The position numbers and the translations under genes were made by a program. Below the pieces are notes generated by a model. That model saw nothing but the letters and a program-made list of their open reading frames with translations. It was not told the origin of the DNA and did no database searches. 64,000 bases of DNA from Malus domestica (Eukaryota; Streptophyta; Magnoliopsida; Rosales; Rosaceae), in contig NC_091673.1 of the NCBI RefSeq assembly GCF_042453785.1, forward strand, positions 6,469,001-6,533,000, written 5' to 3'. Positions 33,301-48,840 of this stretch are shown here, one piece after another (within the stretch, counting starts at the first letter, position 1; each line of letters opens with the position of its first letter).

Positions 33301-34640
33301 CTATTGATCTACACAAAGCACGTCTTGTCGCCAAGGGTTACAACCAACAAGCAGGTCTTGATTACGAAGAAACTTTTAGTCCCGTTGTCCAACCAGGGAC
33401 TATTCGTACGATCCTTACCTTGGCTATTTGCAAAAATTGAACTTTACAGCAACTCGATATTCGTAATGCCTTCTTGAATGGAATCTTGCTTGAAGAGGTC
33501 TATATGAAACAACCACCTAGTTTTGTCGATTCCCAACACCCTAAGCATGTTGGTCGTCTTCACAAGGCACTCTATGGTCTTAAACAACTCCACGTGCATG
33601 GTTTCAACGCTTAAACTCCTTTTTGCATAACCAAGGGTTCTTCCACAGCCGATCAGATGCATCTTTGTTTATTTATCACTCTTCCACATATTCTCTATAT
33701 GTGCTTGTATATGTTGACGATCTGATTGTTACAAGTTCTAATTATGCTACTGTTCATCAATTCATTGATGCATTATGTGCCACCTTTGCTAGTCGGAAGT
33801 TAGGGGATCTGAATTATTTTCTTGGCATGGAGGTCATCCGCAATGGCAGTCACCTATCTCTCTCTCAATCTTGTTATGCTTCTAATTTGTTAAAGAAATT
33901 TAAGATGGATCTTTGCAAGCCAAGTCCCACTCCATTCCTCTCATCCACACGCTTATCTGCACATGATGGTGATCCACTTTCTAACCCAGAGACATATCAT
34001 AGTATGGTTGGTGGGCTTAAATATCTTACTCTCTCACGCCCCGACATTACCTATGTTGTCAATCAAGTTTGTCAATACATGCATAATCCGAAAACCACTC
34101 ATCTTCAAGCAGTCAAGCGCATTTATTACTATATCAAGGGCACCGTTGTGCATGGTCTCCTCTTCGGTTCCTCAACGGACTTATCTCTTCGTGGATTTTC
34201 TGATGTTGATTGGGTTGGTTCTGTTGATGATCGTCGATCCACTAGTGGTGCGTGCATTTTCCTTGGCCCGAACCTTCTGACTTGGACTGCTAAAAAGAAA
34301 TCCACAGTGTCTCGCTCAAGCTTTGAAGCTGAATATCGCGCTCTTGCCACCCCAACAGCTGAACTACAGTGGTTCAGCTATTTGTTTCATGAGATTGGTC
34401 TTCCTCTTTACACTCCACCATGCATTTACGTCGATAATGTCTCCGCTCTTCACATGGCTGCAAATCTAGTCTTCCATGCTTGCACACGGTACATAGAAAT
34501 TGACCATTTTGTTCGTGAGTTAATTGCTTAGGGGGTCCTTGCCGCTCGGCATATTCCTTCACAACATCAAATTGCCGATGTCTTCACCAAAGAACTATCT
34601 CGTGAACGATTCTCCTTCCTTATTTCCAAGCTCAACTTCA
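30391..34640 (+). pseudogene. Copia 3 gag-pol remnant
   Basis: Gag is open from ATG 30391 to 31236, with the Copia gag core (NNYLSWRSQFQDIL, then SDYLMHGKSLADSLNTAG). A frame change near 31233 leads into a degenerate zinc knuckle CQLCEEYGHKAKQF with a missing final Cys, then protease IADSGATNHMT (about 31450). A stop at 31966 ends the WHARHGHPS part. Integrase continues at 32022-32700 (HLDVWGPAP, VDECSRFVWFF, TDGGGEFTS). RT is spread over frames from 33192, with YVDDLIVTS at about 33710, and RNase H (DVDWVGSVDDRRSTSG) reaches 34531. At least five frame breaks. Not functional. Confidence 0.9.
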
Positions 34641-34671
34641 CTTTGTTCAGTTTCACTTAGGGGGGGGGGGA

Positions 34672-34945
34672 TAAAGAGATTACTACAAGTCCAGCAAATC
34701 AAGCAGACAAATCTGCCATTAGAACGTGATTTGCTGCATTGCACGATTCACTCAGTCTCTGTCTTTACTGTTGTATTGTATTCTAATACTTGCCTTCTAT
34801 GGCTTTACAAAGTCAACTAATGTAATATGTATATATATACAATCTGTGATAATGCAAATAATCAAGAAAATCAATCACAAATTATTCTCACCTATTCTCC
34901 CCTCTTTTGCGTTCATACTTTTCCTTTCCAATCTCAAATTCTATA
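34672..34945 (+). repeat. 3' LTR of Copia 3
   Basis: 274 bp, colinear with the 5' LTR, after the polypurine run at 34660-34670. Substitutions are mostly transitions. Confidence 0.92.
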
Positions 34946-34950
34946 AAATG

Positions 34951-36338
34951 AATGTCTCCATTAACAGTTTTACCCTAATAATAATAATCTCTTGTGATGT
35001 ATCTGGGATTAGTTTTCATGGTTAAATAAAGTGAGAGTTGACAATTGAAGCTTTTTGTTTTTTCTTCATAAAATAGCAGCTAGGTTTTCATACGCACTAC
35101 AAACTCATGATATTTGTCTCCGCTTAGTTAGTTGATAGAATATTAAATTTGACTCGCATGCATGACGAGAACGATATATATTTGTGACAAATTTAACATC
35201 TAATTGTTAAAGTGCCAATTACAGTTTTCTTTTTTTTCGTCCCCAGCAAAATTCAACAAAGGCTGTTAGCTCAGCACAAGTTTGTATGGAAAGATAAAGT
35301 TCATATTGATGCCTTGTTTTCTACTCATATATAGCTCTTTGGCACTGATGACATATTCAACGTGAAAACAAACCACCCACTGCAATATAAGTCAATAACA
35401 TTTAGTCTTAATCATCGTTCCATATAATTAACAGATGCACACAAATTAATATCCCGAGGAAATAAAAATAAAAAAACCAAGTGGAGAGGAATGTTGATAA
35501 TAATAAATAATTGTTGCTTTTTTTAATGTTATTGCTGTTGTTATATTGTAACTATCTAATAATATATATATGTTATAGCAACTTGGTGTTTCAAACCCAC
35601 CATTTGTCATTTAATTTGAATGTTTATCTTAATCAGGGAATTGTTATTGACATTCCAAAATTCTCATTCTACACTCCAAACTTTCTATATTTAGAAAGAA
35701 AAATACACTTGTGAGTGTAGAATGAGATTTCTAGTGTTAATCACACTTCCCTATCAGTAATTATATTTGTATACAGCGCACCAAATTAATCTAGAAGACA
35801 TATTTAATTTACTGAAAATGAGAGTTTCCCCCATGAAACATATTTTCTCTCACTTAAAACCCATCCTCTTTATTTTTTCAGACTTAAACCCCCTTTACTA
35901 GAGTCCAACTAAGCAAATTTCCTTAACAAGCTTGGTATGTCAGTTTTTATAATTCTTGTGTTCCTAAAATAACCTCATAGATTGTAACGTGGGTGAGGGT
36001 TTGACTTATGATTAACAATAAATTTTTCATTTTATTGTTTTCAATGCAATTAAATGTCAATGAACCTATTATTTTATTAGGCTTTCTTTTCTCAAAATTT
36101 TGTTACCAACAATTGTTTTATCGTGAAACTAACTTACCTTATTAGCATGCAATATATAATATAAATAAAAATATTATGGTGTTTTACGTTGAAACATGGA
36201 AAAATAATTTGTGTCAAAAAAAATTGCACAAAATAATTGTTGTATTTTTTTTTCATTTCATAGAAAATAATTTACCTATCTATATGTTAGTACCCACTTA
36301 GAATAGAAATACTCTAAAAATAAGTTACCTACCCCATA
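34951..36338. repeat. Left copy of the duplicated spacer (part 1)
   Basis: 34951 to about 35810 is colinear with about 41732-42490 (shared words include GGTGAGAGTTGACAATTGAAGC-type sequence and CAACGTGAAAACAAACC). A short extra piece in the left copy (about 35635-35745) carries the inverted words TTCTCATTCTACACTC and GAGTGTAGAATGAGA. From about 35815 the two copies diverge. 35815-36338 is AT-rich and has no gene. Confidence 0.75.
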
Positions 36339-38834
36339 TGACACACCCCGACCTAGATCGAGGCATGCTGGCCGTTACGTGGGAGTGACGTAACCATGTG
36401 CACAGTGCGGAAGCAATAAAGATATAAGGGAAATGCGAATGAATAAAAACCAAACTACTAGCAGTACTAGTTAAGATAAGAGTGCTAGTGCGAGATTAAG
36501 TGTGAAATACACAACTAGTGCAATAAATATCCTAGATGCAGTCAAGCAGGACAAGTACTAATTGTACAACACCCAAGAGTGATCCTACATTTATGATTTT
36601 TGTCAGAACCCCCGTCGAAATCCTCGTGATCCACCAAAGCACTTCTACCTAAAACTTGGAGGGGCGCAAAACAAAAAGTGTGAGTGGGCAAAAACAAAGC
36701 TTTTCAAAATCATATCATTTCTCAAAAGTTCTAACCCCTCGCCGTAAAACCCATATAATTTTCCCAGAAAAATATAATATATGCTACATCAGAATTCATA
36801 CTCAGGATGAAAATCCAAAGAAGTATACCATGCCAAAGTATCTCAATGAAATGCAATAAGTAGTCCAATTCACATATATCAATGCCAAATATCATATCAG
36901 TCAGATTCATCTAATGTACCATGCACGGCTGAGTCTATAGCTCATAACTAATCTCAATCATATCAAATCAAATCCTGCACACGAGTCGGAACCACCTAAA
37001 GTGGTATGTACGACAAGACTAGGTGTAATATAAATATGCTCTAGTGCTACAATCACGTGAAGACTGTGCGAATAATCGTGGGTCACCTACGAATCGGAAC
37101 CACCTAAAGTGGTCTGTACAACAAGCCTGTGCACCTAACTTGGATCCAAGGTGAGCATATGGTGCAGGAGGTGAACATCACATAAAGGACTGTGCCCTAA
37201 CTCTGGGCCGGAGAACTAACACCGGGGTGCAGGTTTATGAGCTCTCAATACATCACAACATATCTCACATAACTGAAGCAATCTCATATCTTTAATTTAT
37301 AAACTTATCTGGCACTTACCTGTGCAAGCGCAGCACCAATCATAAATATATGCAACTACTAATGCATAATAAAATAGACAGATACTTTGCATGGCATTTC
37401 AAAACGTAATTTCATTTAAACACATTTTCTGGGAAAAATCTCAAGTATATAGGTATATACGGAAAACCAAAAGCCTACTCACTGGTATGTCGAAGTGTCG
37501 TAGCCCCCGAGCCTTGATTGATGGCGCTCGTCCTCAAGATAGGTCTCACCTATATGCGAAATAACTGAATAAACGTTATTTAAAGTACATATACAAAACT
37601 AGGAAATAACTTCTCATACATTGCTCAAATGGGGTATTTGAATATACCACCATGATCTACTCAACCTCAGGAACATCCCCATATTTTTAGAAAATTTTTC
37701 CGAGCACCCACGCACTGGCCAAGGCACGGCTAGACGCATGGCTCACGCGCAGGCACGTGCTTGGCATAGGGTACGGAATAGTCAACGCCGTTAGGGAATA
37801 TTTCGTTAAAAACTAGAATATGCCGTTAAAGTTACCTGACGGAGTCAAAATATTCTGTCAACTTTGACGGAATATTGTCCTCCTTCTTCCTTGGATAGCC
37901 GAAGTCCGGCACCGGTCGTCGCTGCGATAGCCGGAAACAAGGAAATTTTAAAACTTCAATATCTCGCTCATTTTTTCCACCAAAAATCATGAAATTTGCA
38001 CCAAAATGAAGCTTAGGACTAGAAGAACAAAACCTTACCACTTTCAAGCCTTGAAATTCACGGGATTTTGCCGAAGAAACCTCGATATTCCGACCAAACT
38101 TGAAACTTGTCAAACTCAACTTCCCGACATCCAAAACACTTACGTTTTTCTTCTTCGAGCTTCAAAAAGACGTCCTAAAGCTCACTAGCAGCTTAAAATC
38201 TCCTAAAAACTTCGAAATCATGAGTGCATGAATAGTAACCCAAAACTGGGTTCTCGGGAAAATGAGTTCTTCACGTTTTAAAAACGGTATAGATGTGTTC
38301 CTGAGCTCACAAGGAACATGAAGATGACTTCAAAAACCTCGATCCGCAAAGAAATTGCTTGGTTTGAGGTTTGTTCGTACGTTGTACGGAAAAATGGAGA
38401 TAAACCGAGAGGGAAGAGAGAGAGAGGGTCAACGAGAGGGTATGAGTGTGTCTGTGTGTGGTCCATGATTGACCAACCAAACTAAAAACAAAGGAAAATA
38501 GAAACCTAAATCCTAAATAGTTTCAAAAGTCTAGGAAAATAGGAATTGGACCACACCCAAAACATAACACGCAACCCATCTCAACATCTAAGGGCAAAAT
38601 AGACATTTCACATTGTTGACGGGAGGGTATGGGTGTGTGTGTGTGTGGTCCATGATTGGCCAACCAAACAAAAAACAAAGGAAAATAGAAACCTAAATCC
38701 TAAATAATTCCAAAAGTCTAGGAAAATAGGAATTTGACCACACCCAAAACATAACACGCAACCCATCTCAACGTCTAAGGGAAAAATAGACATTTCACAT
38801 TGTCGAAAAATTTATTTCGGGACGGGCTGTCACA
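36339..38834. mobile_element. Probable solo LTR, 2.5 kb
   Basis: Starts TGACACACCCCGACC and ends GACGGGCTGTCACA, with a 5-bp direct repeat CCATA outside (36334-36338, 38835-38839). TG...CA ends and 5-bp duplication fit a solo LTR of a large element, probably Gypsy. It contains a short repeat GGAACCACCTAAAGTGGT (about 36987 and 37098) and a ~190-bp tandem duplication near the right end (38430-38600 and 38620-38790, each with GTGGTCCATGATTG). No coding sequence was found. The ends also share a weak inverted similarity, so a DNA element is not fully excluded. Confidence 0.6.
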
Positions 38835-38839
38835 CCATA

Positions 38840-39190
38840 GACGTGATATTGTAAAGAAAAAAAATATAGGTAAATAGTTTGTATCAAAAGAGTGTAGGTC
38901 AATTAGTTTGTATCAAAACAATGTAGGTAAATTAGTGAATTTTTAAAATATAGGTAAATAGTTTGTAATATGTGGTCTTAAATCAGGAGCTCATTGCTCA
39001 TTAAGCATAATTGAAGGTGAGTAATAATATTTATTGACATATTTAGGGCATTGTGGCATAAGTTGTAAATATTTTATAAGGATAGGTCATTTATTTGCCA
39101 ACATGGCAAACTATTTGAATTTTGGGTTTTATTTGGATGTTTAATATGAGGTGGGTTTTTGAAAATTGTACCCCAAGAGCTGGCATTGTC
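38840..39190. other. Spacer, no gene seen
   Basis: AT-rich. GTAGGTAAATAGTTTGTATC-like words repeat three to four times at 38868-38970. The right end (from about 39155) is the duplicated spacer again (CCCCAAGAGCTGGCATTGTC), shared with 42658-42676. Confidence 0.6.
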
Positions 39191-39668
39191 ATTCACTACA
39201 AGAAAAATGGGCTAAGAACACAATTGATTTGTGCCCTTCTCATTTTCATTGAGCACAAATATATATTTGGCTTTTTAAATTCCATTGAGCACCAAAATAC
39301 CTCAAATGTGCCCTCTAACATAAAAACACATTAGTTTGTGTCGGGTATTTGTGCCTACTAAAATTTGAACACAAAACTTTGTGTCCAGCTTGCATGTCAG
39401 AGATGGAAATTTTTTTTATTATTTTACACAGACACAATAAAGGCTTTTGTGCTCTCTATTTTAATATATTTAAATAAAAAATTATGTTTTTGTGTCCTTT
39501 ACATTTACTTTTTCCTATTCCGAACTATTTTTTTCCTATTCACGATTTGTGAAAATATATAGTTGCAATCAACTTGAATTATTAGTGGTGATAAATATTT
39601 TATTTTATTTAAATAATACTTATCGTAATGAACACGTGGTCACAAATGGATGTGAATTCAGAGTTAGA

Positions 39669-40044
39669 ACTGGTTTGGTATTGCTGTGCTTTGAAAAAAA
39701 GCTGCTGTGAGAATAAGCTGCTGTGAGAATAAGCGGCTGTGCTGTGAGAATAAGCGGCTGTGAAATAAATCAGCAGAGTGTTTGGTAAACTTTTTTGTAA
39801 AAGTGCTTTTGGAAAAAAAAGCAGTCTAATAGTGGGTCTTTTTATTAAAGAAGCACTGTAGCTCCATGTGCTTTGAAAAAAAGCTAGTTTTCCAAAGCTG
39901 CAAATAGCAGCTTCAGCTTTTTCCTTTGATTTCAGCTTATTCTCACAGCAGCTTCCAAAATAAGCCCTTTTTTTCAGTTTACCAAACACCTAAAACCCTC
40001 ACAGCTTTTTTTCATGGGTGCTTTTTTTTTAAGCACCTCACTCC
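39669..40044. mobile_element. Foldback MITE within the CACTA element
   Basis: The ends are imperfect inverted repeats (GGTTTGGTATTGCTGTGCTT on the left; the right end complement reads GTTTGGGAGTGAGGTGCTT). Near the left, the unit AAGC(T/G)GCTGTGAGAAT repeats three to four times. It resembles the GCTGTGAGAATAAGCTGCTG-type MITEs common in plants. Target duplication not resolved. Confidence 0.6.
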
Positions 40045-40139
40045 CAAACTAAGTCTAAGTTACGAATTTTTAAAGTTAGAAGGCAAAATGGTAATTTTGG
40101 GAGAGAGCATTCTATAAGCCAAAGGCTTCTCCCATTTTA

Positions 40140-40450
40140 CTTTCCCGGCAAGCAGATGCAGCAGGGACCCACCCATGTGGGTCTTCACCCTTCCCACCTA
40201 GTTATATGTGTGTATATTTTTGATGGATTTCTGTGCTCCTTCATTGTTTTCTATCCTGGCAGGCAGATGCAGCAGGGACCCACGTGGGTCTTCACCCTTC
40301 CCACCTGGTTATGTATATATAATTATTTGTTGAGTATTAATCCAACAATCTTCCATCTCCCTCCAGGTTATGTATATAATTATTTTATTAATTTTCTGAT
40401 GGGTTTTTGTGTCCCGTGGGACCCACCCACGTGGGTCTTCACCCTTCCCC
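40140..40450. repeat. Three copies of a CCCACGTGGGTC block
   Basis: The segment around GCAGATGCAGCAGGGACCCA with GTGGGTCTTCACCCTTCC occurs at about 40150-40200, 40258-40310 and (shorter) 40418-40450, spaced roughly 110-150 bp. Lies inside the CACTA element. The central ACGTGG/CCACGT is palindromic. Confidence 0.7.
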
Positions 40451-41616
40451 GTGCTTCTACTCCTCTCTGCACTCCATCACTCTTCCATCTCCCTCCTTTA
40501 CACAATCCTCTCTCTCACTAATTTTCTCTCTCTACTTCTTCACACTTTTCTGTCATTTCCCTCACCATCTCTGTGCTCACTGCACAGAAAACCGCAGTAT
40601 CCATCTCCATCTAACTAGCCACTCCGACGAACCTTGCCACCACCCAAACACTACATTGCCACCCTCACTCTCTCACAATCTTTCTGTCTCTCCCTCTCGG
40701 CTTCTTCCTTGACACAGAGAAACACATAAGCAACGACGGCGACATAGCTGGCGATCTCTGGCGAGGCAACCACTAGCGTCAACTGCAGACTCCCCTTTAC
40801 CTTTTGCTTTCTGGAAATCGAAACCGACGTGACGAAATGACAAGCTCTATCGTGGCTTGACTCCCCGACGAGATTTTTCATCGAATTCAGTATGGGTGAG
40901 TCTCGAAAACACCTTAGTTAGGTTCTTTAAGTTGTTTAGAGACGTTTTCGTGCACTGCATGCCTGATTTGGTTAAGTTTGGATGCATTTTCAACTCAGGG
41001 GACAAATTCCCCTGATTTCCAGCGAGGGCTATGAATTTAGGCTATCACCGGCCAACTAATGGCCTTAAAAAAGGTAAATTTCGAATACTTACCTTTGTAG
41101 CTTTGTTTTAGCTTTTGAATTGTTGAAAATGGTTGTGTTTTGGACCAAAACGGACTCTGAAACCCCTGGCGTGGCTGCAGGTCGTACTTTCGTTGCGTCT
41201 GGTACTGTTGTGGATGGCGCGTGGAGCACAGGTGCCTCCACCGGAAGGATGACTACCTGAAGGGATGAATATACGTTTTCAAATGTTTGTTTGGTATTTC
41301 GAATTTGTTATTTTTATTTATTTTTAAGTTAATTGATAGGGCACAATTACAAAAATTGTGCTAACATGAATCTGAAATGGCATCTGACACAGGTGTCAGA
41401 GCAGGGCACAAAAAGAACCTTATTTGTGCTCAACTCTTTGAGCACACATGGCCATATCGTGCCCTCTAATCAATGGTGACGCCCATAGAGGGCACATACA
41501 CAAAGATAGTAGTTGCATTGTTGCTATTGGTCTATGACCACAATTGTTGGTGCTTTTTGGCCTCAAAGGGCACATATAATTTATAGTGCGCAATGCTCAT
41601 TTTTGTTGTAGTGATT

Positions 41617-42720
41617 ATTTCTTGATTAATTGTTAATCTTGGACCGTCTTCGTATATGCATACATATAAGTGTGTAGGAGGAGGGGTAGCTATGCCCGGT
41701 AGTAGTTGGTTCATTTGACTTGTGAGAAATGAATGTCTCCGTTTAACAGTTTTACCCTTATACTAAATCTCTTGTGATGTAACAATGATTAGTTTCATGG
41801 TTAAATAAGGTGAGAGTTGACAATTGAAGCTTTTATTTTTTATCTTCATAAAATAGCAGCTAGGTTTTCACAGACGCACTACAAACTTGTTTTAGTTTAG
41901 TGATATTTTTCTCCGTTTAGTTGGTTAATAGAATATTAAATTTGACTCGCATACATGACGAAAACTATATATATTTGTGACAAATTTAACATCTAACTGT
42001 GAAAGTGCCAATTACAGTTTTCTTTTCACTTTTTTCGTCCCCAGCAAAATTCAACAAAGGCTGTTAGCTCCACAAGTTGCTCTGGATAGATAATGTTCAT
42101 ATTGATATTGATACCTTGTTTTCTACTCATATATATAGCTCTTTGGCACTGATGACATATTCAACGTGAAAACAAACCACCCACTGCAATATAAGTCAAT
42201 AACATTTAGTCTTAATCATCGTTCCAAATAATTAACAGATGCACACAAATTATTACCCCGAGGAAATAAAAAAAAAAAAGAGAAGAATGTTGATAATAAT
42301 AAATAATTGTTGCTATCATTAATGTTATTGCTGTTGTTATATTGTAACCATCAAACATATATATATGTTATAGCACCTTGGTGTTTCAAACGCACCATTT
42401 GTCATTTAATTTGAATGTTTATCTTAATCAGCATTATCACTAATTGTATTTGTATACAGCACATCAAATTAACCCAGAAGACGTATCTAATTAATTTATG
42501 AACCAATCTCTTTGCAGAGAAAAATTGTCAAACTAATTATATTTAGTTTTTGTGCTTTCCAGATAAATTATAATACGATATTTTATTCCATAAAATTCGA
42601 TGGATTCAATGCGGTGCCTGAAAATTGTAGGAGCTGCAGTTTGATCTGCATGTGCACCCCAAGAGCTGGCATTGTCATTATTCCTTGATTAATTGTTAAT
42701 CTTGGATTATTTTTTGTATT
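41617..42720. repeat. Right copy of the duplicated spacer, empty sites kept
   Basis: Direct repeat of the left spacer (29165-29217, 30041-30072, 34951-35810, 39155-39193 and 41614-41640 once insertions are removed). It keeps single copies of the target words GTAGTTGG (41702), AAATG (41727) and ATT (42677), where the left copy holds the hAT, Copia 3 and CACTA. No gene. It ends about 475 bases beyond the 3' end of CRK3. Confidence 0.82.
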
Positions 42721-43195
42721 AAATTTGACTTTAGTATGGTTGCTTGTTTCAGTATAATTCTTACCAACATTTGAAAACGTTTATTCTACCAATTATATAT
42801 ATTATATTAAAATAAAGAAATAGAGTTTCACTTTCGTAACTTTGATTTTGATTTTATTCGAGAAGTACACCAAAACTGCCTAATACAAACAAAATCTCGA
42901 AAAGTTTATTATGAGAAAACTGATAACGTGACAGTGTGACAATCGTATCATTTCAAAATAAAAACATTGCATATCAATAATATAATTCTCTACATATATT
43001 TTACAAAGAGCTTTCAGGTCTACTTACCCATGTTGTTAAAACATATAGAAGTTGCACAAAATTTGACCGTAATTAGACTCGAGGAGCTGCTGGGCTGGAT
43101 CATTTGACATTCACAAGTCTGTATGGATTCCTTAAGCTCATAGATCATCTGAACTCGCAACATTTACATTGTGGATGATGACAAATACAAAATGT
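42721..43195. other. 3' flank of CRK3
   Basis: AT-rich sequence downstream of the CRK3 stop on the minus strand; probably contains its 3' UTR. AATAAA-like words lie on the minus strand. No other gene. Confidence 0.5.
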
Positions 43196-47006
<3,811 letters not shown>

Positions 47007-48430
47007 GTTGGAGTTTGATTCGGTACAAAGTTGTCGAAAAATGGTTGGATTGAATGGTATGTGTTAATGGGGTGCTTGGAATTCAAGAAAATGTTGTGGT
47101 AATGTGGTCGTCTTCTGAATTCGGAAACTGGAAAATGATGTCGAAAACATACATATTTTCAGTGAAACGACACCAGTTTTTTAGAATAAGTTTCAAGTTA
47201 GTCATTTTTTCTTTAAACAATAAAAGACTCGTTGACTCGCCCTCCTATCGATCATCTTCCGATCCTTTACCTATATGATTTAATTCTTTATTTTATTCCT
47301 AAAGAAATAATTAAAAGCGCACTAAAGGGCGGAAATGTAGGCAAGCACATAATGATAAGGATCGATCAAGTACTCCACGAAATGTCTCACTGTAAAAATT
47401 GGGAAATTTTTTTTTCTTTGCGCATGCTATTGTTCCAACAAAAATAGAGTCTTGCTACTTGTTGTGCCCTCAGTGAACTAACTTTTTGCCTTCACCCCTA
47501 GTTATAGGAGCTTTGTCGAGTGAAAATGACAATAGGATACATTAATAAATTTGCCTCTCATTTCCAAGTAAAGAATAATATCAATAGACTATTGCAAGCT
47601 TTAAACCTGCTATTTTGTCGGTAATTGAAATGAAAGTCATATTTTGCATATATATTTTTGATATTTAGGGTAAGTTTACTGGTTCGTAATCATTAAGAAT
47701 TGAGTTTCAATTATATGTTACTCATGTGTTATGTGACAAAAATATATGTGAGATTTTCAGATACATACAATAGTTGGAGTTCAACTCTTGATTCTTAAAG
47801 AATTGGACTCCTTGGGTTGGGGTGGTTTCTATAATTCATGGTTTCTGATTTTTAAGGATTGGTAAATGTATCATTAAATTAGACTCTTATATTAGAACAT
47901 ATATATATATATACATATATTTATATTTTTAAGAGAAATACTAAGGAGATTATCTCAAAAGTGAGACTCTTTATAGATTATATGTCACCTCAAATTTTTT
48001 GCACAATATTTTATAATATTAACACAAAAATTAACATTAAACTGTGAAGTTACAGAGAGATCTTACATAATTTCACATTGTAATCTCAAATAAATTTACC
48101 TCTACTTGGGTAGCCGTATTCTAATTACATTTAATAGTTAGTCGCTAATGTCTTGTTCTACAGGTTGGAGAAAAGTCAAAGTCTGAGAGTAAGGCAATGA
48201 ATATTCCACCAAACAACCCCATGGTCTAAAATTTCAATGTTGATTTTTGCCTTGCTGAAGTTTCAAAGTTGGAATTTTCTTGGTCCAAGTGCTAGCGTTG
48301 GAATTTTCATGCCAAAATTTATAGGTTAGAACTGTTTGAATAAATTCTAAAATTTTGTTTCAAATTCTCAATTAGATGCATCCCCTTCAAATACTTCAAA
48401 GGATGCAAAATATTTTATTCTTTCAAAAGT
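47007..48430. other. Upstream of CRK3, no gene seen
   Basis: AT-rich intergenic DNA holding the CRK3 promoter on the minus strand. W-box-like TTGAC words occur but at a frequency not clearly above chance. No open frame with a recognisable domain. Confidence 0.5.
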
Positions 48431-48840
48431 CATGGCAAGTCAAGTACTCAGCATTTGCACGTGAGATCTACCAGCGCACGGAACCAGGCACCCCACCATA
48501 AAAACGAAACGCCGGCTTTTTGGTTGAGGCCAAAAGAGCTTTCAGCCTTGGCGATTCTACAACCAATTGTGGGGCCCATGTGGATCGTACATTGTCGGAT
48601 ACGGACTTTGGAGATGCGACTTGTCGAAGTAGTGAAAGGGATCGATACGATGTATCGTATCGGAGGCCCAATCATTGTCAGAGGCCCAATTTGAAGAAGC
48701 CTGTTTCCGTAGCCCATAGTGGTCAAGCTTGTATTTGGTTTCGCAAGCCCAAAACCAAAAAGTTTGTTGGAAGAAAAAGTTGCTTTATCAAGCCCATCCA
48801 ATTGAAGGCCGTTGGAAGAAAAAGATAAAGATAAAGTTTA
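48431..48840. promoter_or_regulatory. GC-richer block with GGCCCA motifs, no gene found
   Basis: A sharply less AT-rich island between CRK3 and NRT2.5. It carries GGGGCCCATG, AGGCCCAATC, AGGCCCAATT, AGCCCATAG and AGCCCATCC, all Site II-like or related words, plus an inverted GATACGATGTATCGTATC. Frames cross it on both strands (up to 117 codons) with no recognisable domain. It could be a promoter for a short or non-coding transcript going right, or a repeat fragment. Confidence 0.35.

Larger units (their letters stand above)
30073..34945 (+). mobile_element. Copia retrotransposon 3, degenerate
   Basis: 4,873 bp with 274-275-bp LTRs (30073-30347, 34672-34945) differing at roughly 13 positions by eye. 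Target duplication AAATG (30068-30072, 34946-34950); empty site at 41727-41731. The primer-binding site TGGTATCAGCC follows the 5' LTR, and a run of ten G precedes the 3' LTR. The LTR ends (TAAAG...CTATA) are not the usual TG...CA. The coding region has several frameshifts. Confidence 0.94.
39194..41613. mobile_element. Non-autonomous CACTA element
   Basis: 2,420 bp with ends CACTACAAGAAAAA and TTTTTGTTGTAGTG, the CACTA/En-Spm signature, and a 3-bp duplication ATT (39191-39193, 41614-41616). The undisturbed site is at 42677-42679. Subterminal regions carry repeated GTGCC/GGCAC-type words. No transposase is visible. The interior has a foldback MITE (about 39669-40044), three copies of a GACCCACGTGGGTCTTCACCC block and a 0.7-kb stretch (about 40560-41280) of gene-like composition, possibly captured. 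Confidence 0.93.

Noticed and set aside
48448..48828. Frames of 102 and 117 codons on opposite strands
   Set aside because: No domain, no conserved features and mutually overlapping; kept only as an unexplained GC-richer block.
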